DNA from: Parvibaculum sp.
GTDB lineage: Bacteria > Pseudomonadota > Alphaproteobacteria > Parvibaculales > Parvibaculaceae
Assembly (NCBI RefSeq): GCF_019635935.1
Contig: NZ_JAHBYN010000001.1
Span: 1,364,001-1,428,000 of the forward strand
Length of the DNA: 64,000 bases
Direction of reading: 5' to 3'
Below are positions 7,541 to 17,271 of the stretch, in pieces (positions within the stretch are counted from its first letter, which is position 1; each line of letters opens with the position of its first letter). The translations under genes and the position numbers were made by a program. The notes beneath the pieces were generated by a model. That model was not told the origin of the DNA. It saw nothing but the letters and a program-made list of their open reading frames with translations, and made no database searches.

Positions 7541-9358
7541 ATGAACCACTCTGTCGCACGGTCGCTGACGGCGGGCCTCGCCCTGACGGCGATGCTGTGC
7601 GTGCCGGCGCTGGCGCAACGTGAAGACGAGCGGCTGGAGCCTCCGCCCTATACGATCCAGTCGCCGCCCATGACGTTTGAAGTCCCGTCGATGCCGCCGG
7701 TAATGGCGCCGCCCATGTCGGCGCCGATGTCGACGCCTGTGTCGCCGGGCGGAACGCCGCCCATCGCCAGCGGCGGCTCACCCTTTGTGGCGCCGGTCAT
7801 TGCCGGAGCGCCCGCCAATCCGATGGCGCTGCTGAGCAACAGCGACCGCAAGTTCATCGACGAACTCGGGCAGCGGGTCGACAAGATGATCGACGAGATC
7901 GCCGAAGCGCAACGCGGCGTCGCGCCGATATTGAGGGGCCCCGACGTGCTGCAGATGGCGGCCGATGCCTATGCAAGGCGCGGTGTCGCGTCCTCCGCGC
8001 CGGGTTTCCAAACCGCCACGATGGCGTTCGCCGGTTCCGCCGTCTATCTCGCCGGGGGCCCGTCCTCCGGCGCCCGGCTCCACCGTGTCAGTCTCAGCGA
8101 AAGATCCCCTTTTTACGCCTACGACACGACTGACGCGCAGATCATCGAGAGATGGCTGCCCAAAAAGTTGACGGTGCCGGAACGGGACTACAGCCCTGTC
8201 AGCTTTTCGACATTGCCGTTTTCCCGGGCGGAACCGCAAAAAGACGCGATGCCATTGCTGCGGTCGGTGCCACGCAATGCGCCGATCGACGATGACGTGA
8301 TTGATGGCGTGGAGCGCGGCTTCTTTACCCGCTACATCGAGATACTCCAACACTACCGCAAGGACCTGACCGCGCGCCCTTGGCCGATCCTCAATTCGCT
8401 GGCCGCGAGCGGGCATGCGGATGCCGATGCGCTGGCGCCGCGCCGTGGGACCGTGACGCTGCCCCGCCGCGTCCGCGACGTGCTGGAGGCCGAGGTCGCC
8501 TATCTGGAAGGCGGCCACAAGATCTGGAAGAGCACCGAGAAGGAACTCAAGGAGGAACTCCTGCCGGCCTATCGCGACGCGGTACTGGACGGGCTGGCCG
8601 TTCACGCACGTCACTTGCAGGACGTCGCGGCGATCCAGATGCGCTGGGAGGATTATCTGGAAACCGCCGTCCTCGAATACGCGAAGATCCCGTCCGACGA
8701 GGCGGGTGTCTTGCAGCGCAGGGCAAAGCGCCGGGAAATCGACGAGATGGCGGATCGTCTGGAGAGCGAGGGATGGCGGGAGGCAAACGACTGCGGCTCG
8801 GAGACCCAAAGCTGGGTCGGGTTTCTCGACAGGAATCCGAGCGTCGCCTTTGACGGTCACTACCCGCCGGACGGCTACCCTGTGGGCTGGGCATATCGGG
8901 CGCCGATTGCCGGCAGCATCGACATCTTCAGCGGACTTCCACTGACCATTCCCTACGACAGCGACGATGGGGGAATGGCGTCTCTGCCGAACCGATTGCG
9001 GTACGCAATCGACAGCAAGCCGCCCTGCATCGGCGAGCCCGAACCTGAAATCCCGGCGCGGCTTTCAATCGTGGTGCCGCGCTTTGAGGAAATGGACGAG
9101 CCCGCGCGTCTCGACGACGACGATCTCGCCGCGCCGATGCCGAAATATGTCTTCGAACCCGTGGACGGCATTCACTTCGGTCACCCCTTCCATGTCGAGG
9201 CGCTGTTCGAGGAGGATCGTCCGGGCAGCACCTACAATGTGCGCCTGAACGGCCGATATTCGGTGCTGGTCGAACAGACCGAAGAAAACCCGCGCCTCTA
9301 TCGCAGCGCCACGCTGGTCCTGACCCATGCCGGCGTCACCTATGGGAGCGGGCGATGA
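7541..9358 (+). CDS. Exported proline-rich protein of unknown function
   Basis: A 605-residue protein starting just after GGAGG. The signal peptide ends near CVPALA (residue 25). Residues 30-95 are rich in Pro, Met, Ser and Thr (PSMPPVMAPPMSAPMSTP), a flexible linker. The rest is a mixed helical body with charged stretches and a C-terminal beta-rich segment ending in YSVLVEQTEENPRLYRSATLVL. There is no recognised enzyme motif. Its stop overlaps the next start by 4 bases (ATGA), so it is co-translated with the giant protein downstream and probably works with it. A role as periplasmic adaptor or surface protein is only a guess. Confidence 0.7.
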   Translation: MNHSVARSLTAGLALTAMLCVPALAQREDERLEPPPYTIQSPPMTFEVPSMPPVMAPPMSAPMSTPVSPGGTPPIASGGSPFVAPVIAGAPANPMALLSNSDRKFIDELGQRVDKMIDEIAEAQRGVAPILRGPDVLQMAADAYARRGVASSAPGFQTATMAFAGSAVYLAGGPSSGARLHRVSLSERSPFYAYDTTDAQIIERWLPKKLTVPERDYSPVSFSTLPFSRAEPQKDAMPLLRSVPRNAPIDDDVIDGVERGFFTRYIEILQHYRKDLTARPWPILNSLAASGHADADALAPRRGTVTLPRRVRDVLEAEVAYLEGGHKIWKSTEKELKEELLPAYRDAVLDGLAVHARHLQDVAAIQMRWEDYLETAVLEYAKIPSDEAGVLQRRAKRREIDEMADRLESEGWREANDCGSETQSWVGFLDRNPSVAFDGHYPPDGYPVGWAYRAPIAGSIDIFSGLPLTIPYDSDDGGMASLPNRLRYAIDSKPPCIGEPEPEIPARLSIVVPRFEEMDEPARLDDDDLAAPMPKYVFEPVDGIHFGHPFHVEALFEEDRPGSTYNVRLNGRYSVLVEQTEENPRLYRSATLVLTHAGVTYGSGR

Positions 9359-12300
9359 AACTTTTCGGCTTCGACATTCCGCTTCCCGACCTCGCCACGC
9401 CGGCGGGCATGGCCGTGGCCGGCGCAGGCGGCGCGGCGGCGCTGGCGGGTGCAGCCATGCTGGCGATGGGCGCATTCGGCGACGACGATCTGGCGCCGGT
9501 CGATCTCGCCGGGAAATGGGAAGTCGCCTATCACGACCGCATTCTCGGCCGGGTGCGGGGCAAGGCGACGGTGGCGGACGGCGAAGGCAGCGCCGAAGTC
9601 GTGCTGACGCATCCCAAGACCAAAGAGGAATACACGCTGCGTTCAACCCGCTTCGCGCGCTCGGGCGACACGCTGAGCGTGACGCTCGAAGGCCAATGGC
9701 CCGGCGCGGAAGGATATGTCGAGCCGCCCCTCGGTGAGGCAAAACCTGTCGGCGCAGGCTCGCCCTATGAATGGCAGGGGCCGGAAAAGATCACACTGGC
9801 CCATGGCGACTCCGAGGAGACATTCAAGGTTCTGAAGGACCAGCCTGTCGGCAAGCACAAGGTCGAGATGGAGCTTTACATCGGCGACGAGGCGCTGACC
9901 GGAAGCTGGAAGCAATGGGCAAACGCCGTTACGGGCCGCGACGAAAGCGAGGGCGGCCGCATCGCCGATTTCCGCTTCGCGGGCGACGGCACCGGCCGCG
10001 CCTATCAGACCGGCATCGAGACCTGGTATCGCCCGCGCCCGATCATTCATGCGGTGGCGCCGAGCGAAAACCAGCTCGCCATCCGCGAATATCTCGGCGC
10101 GAAATTTCCCTACCCCTGGAAGGCGGACGGCTCATCGGTCGGAATTCTGATCGATCGCCGCTATTTGCTGGTCGTCGGCGACGAGCTGCCGACCGAAACC
10201 GGCGAGACGGCCGAACTGAAGTCGCTCGACGCCGATGTCGAATATTTCGTCGAGGCCAAGCGCTCGCAATATGGCGACCGCCCGACGGCGCAACTGATCC
10301 TCGACAACGCCTTCGCCCATATCCGGCAAAATCTGAAGCAGCAGATGCTGGCCGACGGCATCGGCAACGATGCTCTCCTTCAGGCGATGATGGATGCGAT
10401 CTACAAGAAGGACTGGATCCTGATCCGCGCCGAGCTGAAGCGTCCGGCCGCGCCGGGCCGCAAGGGCTTCACGCTGAACGGCGCCGAGGGAAGCTGGGTG
10501 CTGCGCTATGGCGATTTCGTCGCCGATTTCGCGGTGACGCGGCCGGTCGGCGCCGAGACCGAAGGCGCCGACCATGTGCTGATCCCCGAAAAAATCTATC
10601 TGGAGTTTCGCACGGCGGCACCGCTTCTTACCGATGAGTTGCCAGTTCAGCTCTGGGTCAATGACGAAGTGCATGTCTTCGCCGGCAACCGCACGATCAT
10701 GGCCAAGCGGCTGCCGCGCACCAAGGAAGACGACGAGGCGCTGGCCGAACTGCGCGAGGCCGTGCGCTTCGCCGGCGGCAATGTCGAAAACGTCAAGCCG
10801 ATCCATATTTACCGGACGCCGCCCATCGGCCTTGTCGACAAGGGACAGGAAGCCGCCGGCGGCGCCATGGACCTGCCGGAGGTCGGCGACGACTGGCGCG
10901 TCGAGGTGAAGGACGGCGACACGATCCGCGGCGTCAGCGCCGCCACCGACATTTTGCGCACCGAGCCGTTCCACGCCCAGGCAAAGGTCGTCAATTCGCC
11001 GGCCGAGATTGTGCGGCACACGGCGCCGGGTCTCGGCGCGGCGCAGAACCTGACATGGACGCGCGCCGTGATGGAGGCGGCGCGTTGCACCGGAACGCCG
11101 ATCGACACGCCCGTCGATTTCGACGCGCTGGCGAGGCGCAAGGCGGCAACATTCAAAAGCAAGGTTTATCTCGCGGACGCGGCAAAGCGCGCCACGGGCA
11201 AGGAGATGCTCGGTGCGATCGGCGGCGAAGGATGGCTTGCCAGCGGCGCCCGGCTTGGCCGCGACGCCGCCGCCGGCGTGATCCAGAGCCCGACCGCCTT
11301 TACCGGCGGCGAAACCTATGCGCTCGACATGCTGGTCGGCGACCACGCCGCCATGCTGATCCTGCGCGAAGCCTTCATCGAAATGATGACGCGCCAGATC
11401 GAGGATGTCGGCGCAATCCGCTCGGACGCCGCCATATACGGGTTCCGCGCCAGCGCCGAAATCCCCTCGTCCTACGCGCCGAACCATCCCTTCTCGACAA
11501 TCGATGTCAAAGCGCCGAACGGCAAGACCGTCTCCTTCAGCTTCAGCTATGCAAGCGACGATCTGCTGAAGCAGGAACTCGGCCTCGATGCGGCCGCCGC
11601 CGAGGCGTGGCGCCTCGACGCGACGCGGCAGATGCTGCGCGAATATCTGGCCTCGCTGCGCGCGGCGCTTGGCGTGGCGCGGGCGATCAAGACCTGTGGC
11701 GAGCACCAGAAACTCGTCGAACTGACCGGGCGCGGCTTTGCAGCCGTCAATCGCTACGCCCGCAGCCGGTTGATGACCGCGCAATCCATCCGCGGCGAAC
11801 GCGACGACGCCTGGAAGGCCGACCGCGTGGCGCGGGCCTGGATGGCGGGCGTGCCGGTATTTGCCGAGGCTCTCTCCGCGCAGCAATCGCTCTCGGCGCA
11901 GGACACCAAAATCATCGTTATCGCCGCGACCATCGGCACTTCGGCGGCGGCCGCGGGCGGCGGTCTCCTCGGCTGGGCGGTCGGTTACGAAGCGCTCTTT
12001 TTCAGCACCGTGGCGACGATGGCCGATGTCGCCAATGCCGCCCATGTGCTCTACACCGAGGTCGGCCACAAGCTGAACACCACGGCGGAAGTCCGCTTTG
12101 CGCGCGGCGCACATGCCGTACTCGGCGATGCGCGTCTCGAACAGGCGCTCGCCGAAGACCGCCACTGGGCCGAAATCTCCGCCGGTCTTTATCTCGATGT
12201 GGTGCCGAGCCTCGCTTTCACCTCCGGCGTGGATTTTCTGAAGGGGTTGAAGGATATCGGCGGGTCCTCGGCCGCCGTCTATCGCGGCGGCAAGCGCCTT

Positions 12301-14643
12301 GTCTCGCAGGCGCGCTCCATCGAACGCGGGCGCAAGCTGCTGGGCGAGGTGAGCGTCGGCACGGGCGTCGGCCAGGCCGCGCCGCCGAGACTCGCGCAGC
12401 TTGAGCCGCCGAAAATTCCGGCCGAGGATTTTGCGAAGAATTTTCCCGACGGCAAGGATGTGCAGCGCGCCTCGAACCTCGAACTCGACGACCTGATCGA
12501 CCCGGCCAATCCCGGCAAGCTGCCCGATGTCGAGGATCTGACCAAGACGCAAGCCACGCCGCCCGCACAACCGCGCGCGCCACCGGAACCGTCCGGCACC
12601 GCCGCCAGCGACACGATCCTCGAAGGCGCGCCCGGTTCCTCCGCCGCCGGCGATACAATCATCGAGGGTACGCCCGGCGCACCGGCGACGCCCGCGCCGG
12701 GCAGCACCAGCGCCGACGACACGATCCGCGTCGGCCAGCCCGGCGATGGCGCGGCGCCCAGCTCGGGCGCGGACACGCAGCGCCTTCCCGAGGCCGACGC
12801 TGCGAGAGCCAATGCCGATCAACTCGACCGCATGCGCAACGACGCCAATGCCGGTTACGAAAAGGCCCGTGAGAATGCCCAACAGGCCTTCGCCGAAGGC
12901 CGGGACATCACGCCGGGCGAGGGCAACGAACTCCTCAAAGGCGCGCACACGGCTGCCGCACAAGAGGTCATCGAGACCGCGATCTCGGAAGCGCGCCGCG
13001 TCGGTCTGACGGAATCAGAAATCCACGCGATTATTTCCAAATACGACGTCGCGTCGGGGCGCGGCGACCTGATGCGCTTTGCGATGCTCGACGAGTTGCA
13101 GCGCACCGCTATACCGCGCGCTGGTCTTGAGATCGTCGACGGGCTCTATGCCGAGGATGTGCTGCAACTGGTGACGCGCAGCTATACCGGCGCGGCCACG
13201 CCCGCGGAGCTCGCCCTTCTGAAACGCTGGATCGACCGGGCCGCCGATGCGGGCGAGGATTTCTTCTCGCGTCTGCAACGGCAGGGCACTTACACCGATC
13301 TTGACGGCTTCGAGCATCTCGCCGACGCCGACGGCATTGCGAGCTTGCGGAAACTCGCCGCCGACAACGACCTGCTGCCGATGAGCCTGCTCGAAACCCA
13401 GGCGCTGACGGCGAGCGAGCGGCTGGCCGAAAGCTCGATCGGCAAGGTCCGCGGCCTGCCCGAACCGCAGCGCATCGACGTGGCCAACGCGATCTTCGAT
13501 GCACGCCGCCTTGCCGCCGAAGCGGGCCTCAAGGCACTCGACGCGACCGAGCAGGCGGCGCTGCGCATCGCCGAGAGTGTCGTCGGCGATGCCGGCGGGG
13601 TGCCGGCCTGGGCGCGCGGCCTCGACCGGGCGTCTTATGAGAAGATTGCGCATCTGGGTGGCCGGGCGGACTTTCAGAAACTGATCGAAGCCGATCCGTC
13701 GATCCTTCGTCAGGCCGCCGGCGACCCCGATGTCCGCGCGGTGATCGAATTGCAGCCCTATCGCGATCCGGCCGAATTCCAGAAGGCACTCGCCAATGAG
13801 CGCAAGCGCGTCAAGCAACCCCTGCCCGGCGCCTTCGACGAGGCGGCCGAGGACCACTGGCTGCCCAAGCAAGTGATGAAGGACGGCAAGGAGCAGCCGG
13901 TCGCCTTCAAGCATGAAGTCCTGGAAGGCGACGGGAAGAAGTTCAGCACCGACAAGTTCCTCAATGGCGGCGACGACGTCGCGGTCGTCGAGCGCGAGCT
14001 CGGCCTTGCCGAACTGCCGGAATTCGCCGGCTCGAAGCAGATGACCTGGTCCTATATGGAGGCCAAGCTCCTGCCGGACTTCTTCGACAATGTGAATGTG
14101 CCGATGATCAGCGACCGCGGCACCAGCTCCGCCGCCATGCTCAACATGCGCGCCTTCCACAATCTCGACATTCCCTTTGGCGATCCGTCGCTGAAGCTGA
14201 TCAAGATGTCGAATGTCGAAAACGCCAACACCAGCGTGCAGATCGCCTGGATGAAACGCGTCTATGGCGCGGACTGGACCAAATATCTGCCCAACACCCA
14301 TTCGGTGCGCTATGCCGAATCGGCGCTCAATCAGGCCGGCTTCCGCATCAAGGAAGTGAGGCTGGGTAGCGAACCGCCGCTGCGGATGAACGCGCGCGGC
14401 ATGGTGGAGGGCAATTTCTTCAAGGCCAAGGAAACACCGATGGAGTTCCTCGCCCGCTACGGCGTTTCGCCCAACGAGGCGATCGAGACCGGTCACGACA
14501 TTTACATCGTCGTGGAGCCTTTCGGCGCCGCAGCCCCGCGTTCCGCATCGGCCGCGCCTTTGCGCCGAAGGCGGTGGGCGCTGTCCGGCTGGCGGCCCGT
14601 GCGGCGCACCTTACCGGTCAGGGCCGCGCAAGCTCGCCGATGA
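9355..14643 (+). CDS. Giant membrane-anchored multidomain protein, possible toxin-like C-terminus
   Basis: A 1762-residue protein that I do not recognise as a whole. Residues 16-42 are an Ala/Gly-rich hydrophobic anchor. Residues 50-600 contain beta-rich lipocalin-like stretches (LAGKWEVAYHDRILG). Residues 853-888 are a strongly hydrophobic helical hairpin. Residues 1085-1128 hold three DTI-x-x-G-x-PG repeats in a Pro/Ala linker. Residues 1140-1500 are helical, and a distinct C-terminal domain spans about 1500-1722. This order (anchor, large body, hydrophobic hairpin, linker, compact C-terminal domain) resembles polymorphic or delivered effectors, but no catalytic motif is identified and no immunity-like gene follows. 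The last 38 residues are unusually Arg-rich and may reflect a frameshift. The gene overlaps the convergent Rieske gene by 26 bases. GGGAGCGGG precedes the ATG. Confidence 0.65.
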   Translation: MKLFGFDIPLPDLATPAGMAVAGAGGAAALAGAAMLAMGAFGDDDLAPVDLAGKWEVAYHDRILGRVRGKATVADGEGSAEVVLTHPKTKEEYTLRSTRFARSGDTLSVTLEGQWPGAEGYVEPPLGEAKPVGAGSPYEWQGPEKITLAHGDSEETFKVLKDQPVGKHKVEMELYIGDEALTGSWKQWANAVTGRDESEGGRIADFRFAGDGTGRAYQTGIETWYRPRPIIHAVAPSENQLAIREYLGAKFPYPWKADGSSVGILIDRRYLLVVGDELPTETGETAELKSLDADVEYFVEAKRSQYGDRPTAQLILDNAFAHIRQNLKQQMLADGIGNDALLQAMMDAIYKKDWILIRAELKRPAAPGRKGFTLNGAEGSWVLRYGDFVADFAVTRPVGAETEGADHVLIPEKIYLEFRTAAPLLTDELPVQLWVNDEVHVFAGNRTIMAKRLPRTKEDDEALAELREAVRFAGGNVENVKPIHIYRTPPIGLVDKGQEAAGGAMDLPEVGDDWRVEVKDGDTIRGVSAATDILRTEPFHAQAKVVNSPAEIVRHTAPGLGAAQNLTWTRAVMEAARCTGTPIDTPVDFDALARRKAATFKSKVYLADAAKRATGKEMLGAIGGEGWLASGARLGRDAAAGVIQSPTAFTGGETYALDMLVGDHAAMLILREAFIEMMTRQIEDVGAIRSDAAIYGFRASAEIPSSYAPNHPFSTIDVKAPNGKTVSFSFSYASDDLLKQELGLDAAAAEAWRLDATRQMLREYLASLRAALGVARAIKTCGEHQKLVELTGRGFAAVNRYARSRLMTAQSIRGERDDAWKADRVARAWMAGVPVFAEALSAQQSLSAQDTKIIVIAATIGTSAAAAGGGLLGWAVGYEALFFSTVATMADVANAAHVLYTEVGHKLNTTAEVRFARGAHAVLGDARLEQALAEDRHWAEISAGLYLDVVPSLAFTSGVDFLKGLKDIGGSSAAVYRGGKRLVSQARSIERGRKLLGEVSVGTGVGQAAPPRLAQLEPPKIPAEDFAKNFPDGKDVQRASNLELDDLIDPANPGKLPDVEDLTKTQATPPAQPRAPPEPSGTAASDTILEGAPGSSAAGDTIIEGTPGAPATPAPGSTSADDTIRVGQPGDGAAPSSGADTQRLPEADAARANADQLDRMRNDANAGYEKARENAQQAFAEGRDITPGEGNELLKGAHTAAAQEVIETAISEARRVGLTESEIHAIISKYDVASGRGDLMRFAMLDELQRTAIPRAGLEIVDGLYAEDVLQLVTRSYTGAATPAELALLKRWIDRAADAGEDFFSRLQRQGTYTDLDGFEHLADADGIASLRKLAADNDLLPMSLLETQALTASERLAESSIGKVRGLPEPQRIDVANAIFDARRLAAEAGLKALDATEQAALRIAESVVGDAGGVPAWARGLDRASYEKIAHLGGRADFQKLIEADPSILRQAAGDPDVRAVIELQPYRDPAEFQKALANERKRVKQPLPGAFDEAAEDHWLPKQVMKDGKEQPVAFKHEVLEGDGKKFSTDKFLNGGDDVAVVERELGLAELPEFAGSKQMTWSYMEAKLLPDFFDNVNVPMISDRGTSSAAMLNMRAFHNLDIPFGDPSLKLIKMSNVENANTSVQIAWMKRVYGADWTKYLPNTHSVRYAESALNQAGFRIKEVRLGSEPPLRMNARGMVEGNFFKAKETPMEFLARYGVSPNEAIETGHDIYIVVEPFGAAAPRSASAAPLRRRRWALSGWRPVRRTLPVRAAQARR

Positions 14644-15751
14644 GCCATTTCTGGTGCGCGTGGATCGCACCTTCGAGATGGCTGAGGCGGCCGGCCCGTG
14701 CCACGCCGCTCATGAGGCCCCGCTGAACACCCTCGCAGGCGGGCAGATCTTCCATATGGACCGCGAAAGTGCCCTCGCGCAGAAAGGTTTTGAGCGTCTC
14801 GACGTCCGGCACGTCGAGCGACGCCGGATGCGCGAGGAGATAGACGGTGAGCTTGAAGCTGTCGACGCTCTCGATCTCCATGCGGTACCAGATGACACTG
14901 TCCGCAAGCACCGCAAGCAGCATCGAGGGATAGACGTTGAAGACGGAGAAGCCGCGCCGCGCACGCTCGGGAATGCCGTCGAGCGGCTTGAAAAGTGTGT
15001 CCGAAAGTCCGTCGTCCTTGTGCGGCATGCGCAGAGCCGCATAAGGCCCGTTCGCTTCGTCCGCATGGGAGATCGCGGCCGGATAGTTCGGCTCGAAGGT
15101 TTCCGGATGGATGGCGAAGTGGTGATAGGCCTCCATGAAATTGTCGGCGAGCACCTTCCAGTTGTAGCGCTGGTCGAACTCGATCCGGCCGACGACTTCC
15201 ATCTCATCCATCTTCCAGGGCGTGAACTCCTCCGCGAGCGGCGCGAGCGCGTGCGACAGCGGCGCGGCCTCGCCGCTCAGATTGACGAAGATGAAGCCGT
15301 TCCAGAGCGCGCAGCCGAAAGACGGCAATGAGCAGTTTTCACGCTCGAAGCCATCGGCCCGCTCCATCAGCGGCGCCGCCATCAGCGAACCGTCAAGCGC
15401 ATAGGTCCATTTGTGATAGGGGCAGGAAATCGTGCCCGAGCTTTCCGCCCCGCTGCCGAGCAGCATCCAGCGGTGACGGCAGACGGCGGAAAGCGCGCGC
15501 ACCGCGCCGTCTTTCCCGCGCACGATGAGAAGCGGCTCGCCCGCGACATCGATGCGAAAGCGGTCGCCTGCATTGGGGATCTCCGAGGCCCGGCCGACCG
15601 CAACCCAGTTGCGGCGAAAGACACGCTCGCTTTCGAGCGCGAAGATCTCCGGCGACGTGTAGAAGCCGGGCGGCAGCGTGGACGCTTCGGCAAGAGGCCG
15701 CAAGACGACGTCCCGGCCTTCCTGCATGAGGCTTTCAAGCGATGCTTTCAT
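14618..15751 (-). CDS. Rieske [2Fe-2S] aromatic-ring-hydroxylating oxygenase, alpha subunit type
   Basis: A 377-residue oxygenase. The Rieske cluster ligands are Cys91-x-His93 (CRHRW) and Cys110-x2-His113 (CPYHKW). The mononuclear iron site is DNFMEAYHHFAIH with His210 and His215. It lacks a separate beta subunit nearby, so it resembles homo-oligomeric Rieske monooxygenases or demethylases rather than benzoate-type dioxygenases. No reductase or ferredoxin gene is adjacent, so electrons must come from elsewhere. It lies 41 bases downstream of the CYP153 gene on the same strand, suggesting joint expression. No good ribosome site precedes the ATG. The substrate is unknown. Confidence 0.85.
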   Translation of the reverse strand: MKASLESLMQEGRDVVLRPLAEASTLPPGFYTSPEIFALESERVFRRNWVAVGRASEIPNAGDRFRIDVAGEPLLIVRGKDGAVRALSAVCRHRWMLLGSGAESSGTISCPYHKWTYALDGSLMAAPLMERADGFERENCSLPSFGCALWNGFIFVNLSGEAAPLSHALAPLAEEFTPWKMDEMEVVGRIEFDQRYNWKVLADNFMEAYHHFAIHPETFEPNYPAAISHADEANGPYAALRMPHKDDGLSDTLFKPLDGIPERARRGFSVFNVYPSMLLAVLADSVIWYRMEIESVDSFKLTVYLLAHPASLDVPDVETLKTFLREGTFAVHMEDLPACEGVQRGLMSGVARAGRLSHLEGAIHAHQKWLIGELARP

Positions 15752-15792
15752 GGGAACACACTAGTTTCGACCATGCGGCGAACCGCCCGTTC

Positions 15793-17139
15793 CTATTCCC
15801 GGACGATCACCGGCAGTTCGGTGATGCCGCGAATAAAGTTCGAACGCAGATATGCCGGCTCGCCGACGACTTCGACTTTCTTGAAGCGCTTCATGATCTC
15901 TTCCCAGAGAACGCGTAGTTGCATCTCGCCGACCCGGTTGCCGATGCAGCGATGAATGCCGAAGCCGAAGGAAAGATGATGCCGCGCGCCTTCGCGGTCG
16001 ATCAGGAATTCGTTGGCACGGTCGATCTTGCTGTCGTCGCGGTTGCCCGAGACGTACCACATGGCAACCTTGTCCCACTTCTTGATCTGCTTGCCGCCAA
16101 GCTCCGTGTCTTCGAGCGCGGTGCGGCACATATGGGCGACCGGGCTCTGCCAACGGATGATCTCGGACACCATGTTGGGAATGATGTCCGGGTCCTGCTG
16201 CAGCTTGCGGTACTCATCCGGGAACTGATTGAGAGCCAGAACGCCGCCGGTGATCGAATTGCGCGTCGTGTCGTTGCCGCCAACGATCAGAAGCAGCATG
16301 TTGCCGAGATATTCGTTGGGCGACATGTTCCTGGTCGACTCGCCATGCGCGAGCAGCGAAATGAGGTCCGACCCCGGATTGGCCAGCCGGTCTTTCCAGA
16401 CGCCGTCGAAATACTCCCAGCAGTTCCACAGCTCCTTGAACGCATCTTCCGGCGTCTCGAAATAGGCCGGGTCGCCGATCCGCTCGACCGTGTCGGACCA
16501 GTGGATGAGCTTGTGGCGGTCCTCCTGCGGCACGTTGAAAAGCGTCGCCAGCGTGCGGCCGGTGAGCTCGACCGAGACCTGGCGCACCCAGTTGAATTCC
16601 TCACCGCGCGGCAACGCATCGAGAATGAGCCCGGCGCGTTCGCGGATCAGCGGTTCGAGGTCGGCGAGGTTCTGCGGCGTGAACATCGGCTGCACGACCT
16701 TGCGCTGCTCGTCGTGCTTGGGCGGATCTTCCATGATGAACATGGGCAGATGGGTCAGCGGATCGGGCTCGCCCTCGACGCGCATCCCGCCGAGGCGGAT
16801 GCCGCCATTGCGGATGTCGGAGGAGAAAATCTTGTGATTGGTGTCGACATGCATGATGTCGGCATATTTCGTCACCGACCAGTAGCGGCCGTAAGGACCC
16901 GTCTCGTTCAGATGCACCGGATCTTCCTGGCGCAGCCGTTCGAAATAGGGCAGCACCTTGTTGGCCGCGAAAAGTTCGTCATGCGCGGGGTCGAGTTCCT
17001 CAAGCGGGATCGACCACGGGTCGCGGTTGACGTCGATCTTCCACTTGGAGGCCATTTCGGCATTCTTGCGGGTGTAGTCGCGACCGGGCGCCGCCTGCCC
17101 ATTCGCCGCCTGTCCTGTCGCCGCTTGATTGTCGCTCAT
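15793..17139 (-). CDS. Cytochrome P450, CYP153-like alkane hydroxylase
   Basis: A 448-residue soluble bacterial P450. The heme-thiolate loop is FGFGIHRCIGNR with Cys398 as ligand. The I-helix oxygen-activation site is GGNDTTRN (287-294) and the ExxR pair is EIIRW (Glu326, Arg329). IMEDPPKHDEQRKVV and the heme loop followed by EMQLRVLWEE fit the CYP153 family of terminal alkane hydroxylases. GAGGGAGACAGG precedes the ATG. The ferredoxin and ferredoxin reductase that usually accompany CYP153 are absent here; a Rieske oxygenase follows instead. The product acts in the cytoplasm, probably on alkanes or fatty-acid-like chains. The exact substrate is not visible from sequence. Confidence 0.85.
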   Translation of the reverse strand: MSDNQAATGQAANGQAAPGRDYTRKNAEMASKWKIDVNRDPWSIPLEELDPAHDELFAANKVLPYFERLRQEDPVHLNETGPYGRYWSVTKYADIMHVDTNHKIFSSDIRNGGIRLGGMRVEGEPDPLTHLPMFIMEDPPKHDEQRKVVQPMFTPQNLADLEPLIRERAGLILDALPRGEEFNWVRQVSVELTGRTLATLFNVPQEDRHKLIHWSDTVERIGDPAYFETPEDAFKELWNCWEYFDGVWKDRLANPGSDLISLLAHGESTRNMSPNEYLGNMLLLIVGGNDTTRNSITGGVLALNQFPDEYRKLQQDPDIIPNMVSEIIRWQSPVAHMCRTALEDTELGGKQIKKWDKVAMWYVSGNRDDSKIDRANEFLIDREGARHHLSFGFGIHRCIGNRVGEMQLRVLWEEIMKRFKKVEVVGEPAYLRSNFIRGITELPVIVRE

Positions 17140-17271
17140 CGCCTGTCTCCCTCGGATGCAGCCCCGGCCGGGACTTTAACATCCAATCGCCGGAAAAGCG
17201 GAATCCAACCGCAAGCTGCGCGGCATTGCCGCAGTGTCGGGCGGGAGAAGTTGCGCGGCTGAACGCCGGTG

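Noticed and set aside
10132..12963. Long open frame (943 codons) on the minus strand
   Set aside because: Antisense to the giant gene, His/Gly/Arg-rich and without domains; typical shadow of a high-G+C gene.
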